Positions 1 through 6,368 of a DNA stretch of 64,000 nt are shown here, one piece after another (within the stretch, counting starts at the first letter, position 1; the number at the start of each line of letters is the position of its first letter). Location: positions 186,001-250,000 of the forward strand of contig JAHBTW010000002.1 in the NCBI GenBank assembly GCA_019638385.1, given 5' to 3'. Position numbers and translations under genes: made by a program. Below the pieces are notes generated by a model. That model searched no databases. It was not told the DNA's origin and saw nothing but the letters and a program-made list of their open reading frames with translations. The stretch comes from Saprospiraceae bacterium. Lineage in GTDB: Bacteria; Bacteroidota; Bacteroidia; Chitinophagales; Saprospiraceae.

Positions 1-1040
1 AAAGGGCGGCCTACCGTGACGCCCTGTGCCGCCATAGCGCTGTTGAACTCCTGCACCGGCCGACCGGTATTGAAAAATACAAAATTGGCATGGGAGGGCA
101 CATAGCGCAGCCGGAGGCTGTCTAAGGTTTTACAAATAGCGGATTTGGCTTCCTCGTTTTTCTTCAGACTAAAGCGGTAAAACTCCTCGTCTTCCAGGGC
201 CGCCAATGCTGCATGTATAGCGGGTACGCTGAGATTGGCCATCACGTTTTTGCGCAAGCGCGCCGCAATATCGGGCCGCGCTACTAAATACCCGATGCGG
301 ATACCTGCCAGTCCGTATATCTTTGAAAACGTGCGCGATACGATGACGTTCATGCCGGCTTTTACCAATTCCGTCATGGAGGGGTAGCCCGGTTCAGTGA
401 TGTAATCGAAATACGCTTCATCTGAAAAGATGACGGTGCGTTTGGAAATGGAGTTGCAAAAATCGCGCACCTGCCCGGCCGGCAACAGCGTGCCCGTAGG
501 ATTGTCGGGATTACACAAAAACACCAGCTTCGTATGATGCGAAATGCGGCGCTCCATCGCCTCGAGGTCGTGACCGAGTTGGGCATTTACCGACACGCGG
601 TGTATGTATGCGCCAAATTGCTGGGCATATTCCATGAGCGTGTGGAAGGTAGGATCGGAGGCTACAATGTCGCCGCCCTGAATGCCGTAGGTAAGCCCTG
701 CAGTTCGCAGGCCCTCTGTAGAGCCGGCGGTGAGTACAATGTGGTCGGGCGTGAGGCCCTCCTTGCGGGCGAGTTGCTCCAACAGCGGGCGGGTATAAGC
801 AAAAGGATACCGGCAGCCCTGATCGAAGCCCGTCATGATGGCTTCCCGCACTTTTTTGGACGGGCCGAACGGATTTTCGTTGGAACTCAGCCGGGCGGGA
901 CCATCGTCGGGAAAAACGAGCGGCTGTGGATTTTCGCGCAGCAGGTCGGGGGAGGCAAGCGCTTGCCAGCCGCCTAAAAGGGAAAAAGCGCCGCCGATGC
1001 CGGCAGTACGCAGCCATTGTCTTCTGTCGAGGTGTGCCAT
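1..1040 (-). CDS. Tat-exported histidinol-phosphate aminotransferase-like PLP enzyme (3' end cut)
   Basis: A fold-type I PLP aminotransferase of the HisC family, read from an ATG at 1040 leftward through the window edge, so about 346 codons are visible and the C-terminus is missing. The N-terminus begins MAHLDRRQWLRTAG followed by a glycine-rich hydrophobic stretch, which is a twin-arginine signal and unusual for a cytosolic HisC. Family motifs are visible: SSNENPFGPS near the mature N-terminus, CNPDNPTGT, SDEAYFDY, and SRTFSKIYGLAG, whose lysine should form the Schiff base with PLP. Export suggests a role other than histidine synthesis, such as a periplasmic amino-transfer reaction; this is inference. 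It is divergent from the TonB receptor at 1175. Confidence 0.88.
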   Translation of the reverse strand, partial: MAHLDRRQWLRTAGIGGAFSLLGGWQALASPDLLRENPQPLVFPDDGPARLSSNENPFGPSKKVREAIMTGFDQGCRYPFAYTRPLLEQLARKEGLTPDHIVLTAGSTEGLRTAGLTYGIQGGDIVASDPTFHTLMEYAQQFGAYIHRVSVNAQLGHDLEAMERRISHHTKLVFLCNPDNPTGTLLPAGQVRDFCNSISKRTVIFSDEAYFDYITEPGYPSMTELVKAGMNVIVSRTFSKIYGLAGIRIGYLVARPDIAARLRKNVMANLSVPAIHAALAALEDEEFYRFSLKKNEEAKSAICKTLDSLRLRYVPSHANFVFFNTGRPVQEFNSAMAAQGVTVGRP

Positions 1041-1174
1041 ATCTTTTGTGTTTTGTGGATGCAATATCTGAAATATTTGAGATTTTCAACTCATCCCCCT
1101 TTTTCCACAGTTCATTCCGGTTTTGTTGCTTCCCGCACCGCGCCGCCCCCAATTTGCAGCAAAAAGCAACCGAT

Positions 1175-3346
1175 ATGATCCGGCGCATTTTGCATAGCAT
1201 CACCCTGTTGGGCCTCTTTTTGGAATTGAGCGGACAAACGACCGCAATCGTCGGTACCGTTGCCGACGAGCGTGGCGAGGTCATCATCGGCGCTAATGTG
1301 TTTGTCAAAGGCGCTTACGACGGAACCTCTACCGACGCCGATGGCAGTTTTCATTTTACTACCGATGAAACCGGCCCGCAAACGCTCGTAGTGTCATACA
1401 TCGGCTACGAAACCCGCGAACAAACCCTCGATCTCCGGGGCGATACCCTGAGACTGCACATCAAACTCCGTTTGGCCGCCAATGAACTCACGGTCGTCAC
1501 CATCACCGCCGGTGCATTCGAAGCCGGCGACTCCAAAAAAACGACTGTACTGAATTCGTTAGACATCGTGACGACCGCCGGCGCATTGGCCGATGTGACC
1601 GCCGCCATGAACACTCTGCCCGGCGCACAGCGCGTAGGCGAAACCGGGATGCTCTTTGTGCGCGGCGGCGCAGCCCGCGAAACCCGCGCTTTCATAGATG
1701 GTATGTTTGTGCAAAACCCCTTTGGCGGCAGTGTGCCCAATGTACCGGCGCGCGGGCGGTTCTCACCGTTTTTATTCAAAGGTATGATGTTCAGTACAGG
1801 AGGCTACTCGGCAGAATACGGGCAGGCATTGTCATCCGCGCTGATCCTCCATACGCAAGACCTCGCCCCGGAAACCGTCACAGGTATTTCGCTGATGACG
1901 GTGGGCGGCGGCCTTTCGCATACGCAACGCTGGAAGCGCTCCTCATTGGCTGTATCGGCCGATTATTCCAACCTCGCGCCGTACATGCGCCTCGTGCCCC
2001 AAAACATTGAGTGGGAAAAAGCGCCCAACGGCGTGAACGGGCAGGTCATCTTCCGGCACAAAACTTCCGAAACGGGCTTGCTCAAATTTCAGGCGCAGGG
2101 CAGCCGCAACGGCTTCGAGATGCAATACCCCGATGCCGCACAGGTAAATCTTACCAACCACTTGCACCTTACTAACGACAACTACTTCGCGAGCGGTTCT
2201 TATCGCGAATTGCTCGGCGACCGATGGTCGCTCTTCCTCGGCGGCGGCTACACCTGGAACAGGGACGCCATTGCAGAGCAATTTCGTGTCAATACCCGCG
2301 AGCAATCGGCCCAGGGCAAAGCTACCCTCCAATACACCCCCTCCGACCGGCTCAACATCAAAACCGGCGGAGAATGGATACACAACCGCTACGATCAGGA
2401 TTACACCGATGCTGACGGCCTGCGCTTCAGTCCGCGCTTGCGCGAAAACTATGCGGCGGCTTTCACAGAGGGAGAATGGACGCTGGGGCGTAAAGTAGCG
2501 GCACGCGCGGGCCTCCGGGTGGAACGCTCTCAATTGTTGTGGCAGTGGAATGCAGCGCCGCGCCTGTCGTTTGCCTTCAAAACCAGCGAAAACAGTCAGG
2601 TTTCACTCGCTTATGGGCAGTTTTATCAAACACCGGAAAACGAATTGCTGCGCTATAACACCCGCGTGAATTTTGAAAAAGCCGGTCACTACATCCTCAA
2701 TTATCAGTACGTCAAAGACCGCCGCATCTTCCGCGTGGAGGGGTATTACAAAAGCTATCATCAATTATTGAAATTTGAGACCGATACGCCCTGGCAAAGC
2801 GGTAACTCCGGCGGCGGCTATGCGCGCGGCGTAGATGTATTCTTACGCGATTCGCGCAGCATCAAAAACACAGACTTCTGGGTGTCGTATTCCTATTTGG
2901 ATACTGAGCGCGATTATTTAGACTTCCCGCAGCGTGCCACGCCCGTTTTTGCCTCGCGGCACAATGCCTCGGCAGTGGTCAAACGCTGGTTTCCGGGCAT
3001 TACCACGAGTATGGGGCTGACGTACTCGTTTGTCAGTCCGCGCCCCTATCACGATCCCAACACGGATACCTTCAACGGCGGACGCACCCGATCGTATCAC
3101 GACCTGAGTTTCAATGCCAGTTATCTCACCCAAATCGGACGACATTTTACCATCCTGCACCTGTCGGTGAGCAATGTATTAGGATTGGAACAGGAGTTCG
3201 GGTACCGTTTCAGCCGTACGCCCGATGCCGATGGGCAGTTTTCAGGCACAGTCATTCAACCGCCGGCGCGGCAGTTTTTCTTTGTAGGCATGTTCGTTTC
3301 CATCGGAAAAAAGGGCACGCTGAGCGTAGAGGAAATTTTGAATTAA
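1175..3346 (+). CDS. TonB-dependent outer membrane receptor with carboxypeptidase-like regulatory domain
   Basis: A 723-residue outer membrane receptor. The start at 1175 (MIRRILHSITLLG) is chosen because it gives a clean signal peptide ending at LSG/QTT; the same frame is open further upstream but would overlap the divergent aminotransferase. The mature protein opens with a carboxypeptidase regulatory-like beta-sandwich (IVGTVADERGEVIIGANV, about residues 23-105), then a plug domain (TLPGAQRVGETGMLFVRGG, AFIDGMFVQNPF) and a barrel that ends FFFVGMFVSIGKKG. At 723 residues it is shorter than SusC proteins and has no SusD partner, so it resembles siderophore or small-ligand receptors more than glycan importers. 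The substrate cannot be told from sequence. Confidence 0.9.
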   Translation: MIRRILHSITLLGLFLELSGQTTAIVGTVADERGEVIIGANVFVKGAYDGTSTDADGSFHFTTDETGPQTLVVSYIGYETREQTLDLRGDTLRLHIKLRLAANELTVVTITAGAFEAGDSKKTTVLNSLDIVTTAGALADVTAAMNTLPGAQRVGETGMLFVRGGAARETRAFIDGMFVQNPFGGSVPNVPARGRFSPFLFKGMMFSTGGYSAEYGQALSSALILHTQDLAPETVTGISLMTVGGGLSHTQRWKRSSLAVSADYSNLAPYMRLVPQNIEWEKAPNGVNGQVIFRHKTSETGLLKFQAQGSRNGFEMQYPDAAQVNLTNHLHLTNDNYFASGSYRELLGDRWSLFLGGGYTWNRDAIAEQFRVNTREQSAQGKATLQYTPSDRLNIKTGGEWIHNRYDQDYTDADGLRFSPRLRENYAAAFTEGEWTLGRKVAARAGLRVERSQLLWQWNAAPRLSFAFKTSENSQVSLAYGQFYQTPENELLRYNTRVNFEKAGHYILNYQYVKDRRIFRVEGYYKSYHQLLKFETDTPWQSGNSGGGYARGVDVFLRDSRSIKNTDFWVSYSYLDTERDYLDFPQRATPVFASRHNASAVVKRWFPGITTSMGLTYSFVSPRPYHDPNTDTFNGGRTRSYHDLSFNASYLTQIGRHFTILHLSVSNVLGLEQEFGYRFSRTPDADGQFSGTVIQPPARQFFFVGMFVSIGKKGTLSVEEILN

Positions 3347-3366
3347 AACCATAAATATCAACCATT

Positions 3367-4017
3367 ATGAAAAAGTGCATTTCTTTTGCCGTTCTTCTCT
3401 TTTCCACCGCCACCGCATTTGCGCAAAGCGAAAAATACCTCATCGCCATGGAAAAAGCGGTGGCGGAATTGGACACCGCCCGCAGCCCGGAGACGTTCCA
3501 AAAAGCGGCCAACACCTTTGAGCGCATCGCCGCCGGCGAAAAAACAGAGTGGCTGCCGGCCTACTATCAGGCCTACGCCCACATGATGCTCGCCACTGCC
3601 AAAATGCAGGCACAGGACATGGCGGCCTGTACGGCGCACTTAGACAAAGCGCAAACTGCCCTCAATGCCGCCCTTGCCATTGCACCCAAAGAATCGGAAA
3701 TCATGGCCTTGCAAGGCTATATTTATCAGGGCCGGATTTGGGAAAACCCCATGGTAAAAGGCGCGGAATATACCCCCAGAGTGCAACAGGCCCTGCAAAC
3801 CGCCATGGCCATGAACCCACAAAACCCCCGCCCCTACTACCTGACGGGACAGCAACTGCTGCACACCCCTGAGTTTTACGGCGGTGGCGCCAAAGCGGCA
3901 TTGCCCCTGCTCGAAAAAGCCGCAGCGGCCTACGAAGCATGGCAAATGCCGAATGCGCTGCATCCGCGCTGGGGCAAACAGGCCAACGAGTATATGCTGG
4001 GCAGGGCGCGGCAATAA
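3367..4017 (+). CDS. Secreted TPR-like protein
   Basis: A 216-residue protein with a signal peptide (MKKCISFAVLLFSTATAFAQ) and an alanine-rich, helical body. Repeated helix pairs such as AANTFERIAAGEKTEWLPAY, ALNAALAIAPKESEIMALQG and ALQTAMAMNPQNPRPYYLTG have the spacing and small/aromatic pattern of tetratricopeptide repeats. It starts 20 bases after the TonB receptor and probably shares its transcript. Similar small periplasmic TPR proteins often follow TonB receptors in Bacteroidota, but a specific partner function is not established here. Its stop codon overlaps the ATG of a 21-codon ORF (TAATG). Confidence 0.8.
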   Translation: MKKCISFAVLLFSTATAFAQSEKYLIAMEKAVAELDTARSPETFQKAANTFERIAAGEKTEWLPAYYQAYAHMMLATAKMQAQDMAACTAHLDKAQTALNAALAIAPKESEIMALQGYIYQGRIWENPMVKGAEYTPRVQQALQTAMAMNPQNPRPYYLTGQQLLHTPEFYGGGAKAALPLLEKAAAAYEAWQMPNALHPRWGKQANEYMLGRARQ

Positions 4018-4082
4018 TGTCATCAGAACAGCATTTTGTCAGCACGATGATTGAACTATTGGAGGGAAAGAGAAATCTTTAA
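4017..4082 (+). CDS. Possible 21-residue micro-ORF coupled to the TPR gene
   Basis: An ATG overlaps the stop of the preceding gene as TAATG and opens a 21-codon frame (MSSEQHFVSTMIELLEGKRNL) ending TAA. The arrangement is that of translational coupling and the peptide reads like the N-terminus of a soluble protein, so it is either a real small ORF or the stub of a truncated gene. No homolog is recognised and chance cannot be excluded. Confidence 0.2.
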   Translation: MSSEQHFVSTMIELLEGKRNL

Positions 4083-4142
4083 AGTTGCTATCGGTGTTTT
4101 GGGTGAAACGAATTACTTTTATTTAGTAAAAAAAATCTGATT

Positions 4143-4448
4143 ATGCACGCCGATTTGGTCATACCGGGTCAAGTGCTGGAACAAGCTAAATTCAGCCCAT
4201 CTGAATTGAGACTGGAAATTGCCGTCTATTTGTATGCTAAAGAACGCCTCACTATGGGGCAGAGTCAACGTTTGGCAGGGCTGGACCGCATTGCATTTCA
4301 AAAGCAACTTTCAAAGCGGGGCGTTTTTATCCACTACGACGTAAATGATTTGCACGACGATCTGACGATTTTGATTTTACATGCAGGCTTTCGCATCCAT
4401 CACACTGTATATGAAGAGGCACTTCAAATAGCCGGCGAGCGCCCTTAA
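4143..4448 (+). pseudogene. UPF0175 antitoxin fused to the tail of a DUF3368 PIN toxin (deletion relic)
   Basis: A 101-residue ORF. Residues 1 to about 74 match the UPF0175 family: a short strand, the helical segment LRLEIAVYLYAKERLTMGQ, the helix-turn-helix-like RLAGLDRIAFQKQLSKRG, then YDVNDLHDDL, where the family normally ends. UPF0175 proteins are usually followed by a separate DUF3368 PIN-domain toxin. Here the frame runs on into LHAGFRIHHTVYEEALQIAGE, which looks like the C-terminal helix of DUF3368 (typically AGF-I-x5-YxExL-xxAGE). The simplest reading is an internal deletion that removed the antitoxin end and nearly all the toxin and left the two ends in frame. The PIN acidic residues are absent, so no toxin activity is expected. 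No toxin gene follows; the next gene is a histidine kinase 19 bases away. Confidence 0.65.
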
Positions 4449-4467
4449 ATTTGATTAACACCACACT

Positions 4468-5511
4468 ATGCAGCCCACCTCCATCAACTGGAAAGAATAC
4501 GGCAAGATCGCACTGCTCAGTTTTCTCTTGGGGGGGCTTATCAGTACCGTCGCGTTGTACCTCGGAACAGAAGCTCCGGGATGGCAACGGACGCTGCGTT
4601 TTTTCTCCTACTCCGGCCTCCTGACCTTGGTGTTGATGGTGGGCAACAGCCTTATCGCCGATACGGTACCGATTTCGTGGGTAGAGCAGCCGGTTAAACG
4701 ACTGTGGGTGAGTTTGTCGCTCACGGTCGTTTACACCATAGCAGCGGTGGCCGTTGTGCATGGCTTGTTCAATTGGGCCGTATGGGGTAATTCGCCGGTT
4801 CGGGCGGTTAAAAATATAGACCCCACGTTTTTTGTATCGGCATTGGTCATTACGTTTCTCATCAGTTTGTTTATGCACGGCCGGGCGTTTCTCTTTCATT
4901 GGAAAAACGCCATCGTGGAGGCGGAACGGCTCCAGCAGGCGCACTTGTCTTCGCGCTTCGAGAGCCTGAAAAACCAGGTGAACCCGCACTTTTTGTTCAA
5001 CAGCCTCAACGTCCTTTCCGGCTTGGTGTATAAAGACGCCGATCTGGCCGCCAGGTTCATAAAAAAACTCGCCGAGGTGTATCGCTACATCCTCGACACC
5101 CGCGAGCGCGAGGTAGTGCCCCTCCAAACGGAACTCGAAGCGCTGGAAGCCTATATTTTCCTGTTGCAAATCCGCTTCGGCGACAACCTGAAGGTGGAAA
5201 TAGACCTGCCTGCCGCCGCCGGCAATGCCGTACTGCCGCCGCTCAGTCTGCAAATGTTATTGGAAAATGCCGTCAAGCACAACATCGCTTCCCGCGCTCA
5301 GCCCTTATGGGTTCGCATCTTCCAATCCGCCGGCCATTACATCACCGTACAAAACAACCTACAGCGGAAACACAACGAGCAGGAGTCCAACGGCATCGGT
5401 CTGGCCAATATTCAAGAGCGGTACCGCTACTTCTCCGACAAACCGGTACAGATAAAAGAAGAAGACGCCACCTTTAGCGTATCCGTTCCACTCATCGAGA
5501 TGCAGCCATGA
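4468..5511 (+). CDS. LytS/YehU-type sensor histidine kinase
   Basis: A 347-residue membrane histidine kinase of the His_kinase (PF06580) family. About four hydrophobic segments lie in the first 140 residues (near 12-32, 45-63, 85-105 and 120-141) with no extracellular sensor domain of any size. A short coiled linker leads to the phosphoacceptor motif NQVNPHFLFNSLN with His174. The ATPase part shows LLENAVKHN (N box) and SNGIGLANIQERY (G box). It overlaps the next gene by ATGA, so kinase and regulator should be translated together. The signal sensed is unknown. Confidence 0.93.
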   Translation: MQPTSINWKEYGKIALLSFLLGGLISTVALYLGTEAPGWQRTLRFFSYSGLLTLVLMVGNSLIADTVPISWVEQPVKRLWVSLSLTVVYTIAAVAVVHGLFNWAVWGNSPVRAVKNIDPTFFVSALVITFLISLFMHGRAFLFHWKNAIVEAERLQQAHLSSRFESLKNQVNPHFLFNSLNVLSGLVYKDADLAARFIKKLAEVYRYILDTREREVVPLQTELEALEAYIFLLQIRFGDNLKVEIDLPAAAGNAVLPPLSLQMLLENAVKHNIASRAQPLWVRIFQSAGHYITVQNNLQRKHNEQESNGIGLANIQERYRYFSDKPVQIKEEDATFSVSVPLIEMQP

Positions 5512-6275
5512 AAGTAGTCATCATTGAAGACGAGGCGCCGGCCGCCGAGCGCCTGAGCGATCTCATAAAACAATACGACCCGACAATAGACATTGTGGCG
5601 TGTTTGGATGCTGTGCAGGAGGCCGTTGCCTGGTTTTCCGCTGCCAAACCGCCCGATCTAGCTTTTTTCGACATACAGTTGGCCGACGGCCTGAGCTTTG
5701 ATATTTTCAAACAATGCCGCGTGCCCTGTCCGGTCATCTTCACCACGGCCTACGATGAATATGCCCTCCGCGCTTTCAAGGTAAACAGCATTGATTACCT
5801 GCTCAAACCCATTGATGCAGAAGACCTTCGACAGGCTTTCGCCAAATTGGAAACACTAAAATCCGCTTTCGTTCGCAACGACAATTCCGTCGTACTCCAC
5901 ACCATGCAGGAAGCCATTCGCGCCCTACAACAACAGCCGGCCAAAAACCGCTTCGTAGTGAAAAGCGGCGCCCAACTCATTTCCGTCCCCGCCGAAGACA
6001 TTCTCTACTTTTTTCACGAAGACAAAATCGTGTGGCTCCGCCGCAACGACCGCAAAAAATACGCCGTGGATTTCACCTTAGACCAACTCGAATCCGCGCT
6101 CGATCCCGCCCTCTTTTTTCGGCTCAATCGCCAAATGATTATTTCTTTCCCCGCCATCACAGCGGTGGTAGCACACGCCAACAGTCGCCTCAAAATAAAA
6201 CTGGCCGACCACGCCGAGCCGGCCATCGTGAGTCGGGAGCGAGTGGGAGCGTTTCGGGTTTGGTTTGGGGGGTAG
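5508..6275 (+). CDS. LytTR-family response regulator
   Basis: A 255-residue response regulator and cognate partner of the upstream kinase (4-base ATGA overlap). The receiver domain has the acidic pair IIEDEAPAAERL, phosphoacceptor Asp55 in AFFDIQLADG, and the conserved lysine in SIDYLLKP. From about residue 150 there is a LytTR DNA-binding domain (FVVKSGAQLISVPAEDILYF, FRLNRQMIISFPAI). LytTR regulators bind direct repeats upstream of their targets; in Bacteroidota they often control envelope or transport genes. The target is not evident here. The gene ends facing the S9 peptidase across an inverted repeat. Confidence 0.95.
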   Translation: MKVVIIEDEAPAAERLSDLIKQYDPTIDIVACLDAVQEAVAWFSAAKPPDLAFFDIQLADGLSFDIFKQCRVPCPVIFTTAYDEYALRAFKVNSIDYLLKPIDAEDLRQAFAKLETLKSAFVRNDNSVVLHTMQEAIRALQQQPAKNRFVVKSGAQLISVPAEDILYFFHEDKIVWLRRNDRKKYAVDFTLDQLESALDPALFFRLNRQMIISFPAITAVVAHANSRLKIKLADHAEPAIVSRERVGAFRVWFGG

Positions 6276-6368
6276 CCTTCAACTCCGCTCAGAGCGCGGG
6301 CGGTTCTGTTTTGTCTCCGTCCGCTGGTTGAGCGGAGTCTGTTGGTTGAGCGGAGTCGAAACCAGCGA
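6275..6368. terminator. Inverted repeat between convergent genes, with repeated GGTTGAGCGGAGTC
   Basis: CTCCGCTCA at 6283-6291 is complementary to TGAGCGGAG, which occurs twice (6329-6337 and 6347-6355) inside two direct copies of GGTTGAGCGGAGTC. The structure sits between the stops of the response regulator and the S9 peptidase, so it can act as a bidirectional terminator. Motifs of the type TTGAGCGGAGTCGAAA are, from memory, common intergenic repeats in several phyla. Confidence 0.5.

Noticed and set aside
926..1174. Upstream extension of the TonB receptor frame
   Set aside because: It would overlap the divergent aminotransferase gene, and the signal peptide starts at 1175.
4449..4467. A toxin gene following the UPF0175 antitoxin
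   Set aside because: Only 19 bases separate it from the histidine kinase; no PIN-domain ORF is present on either strand.
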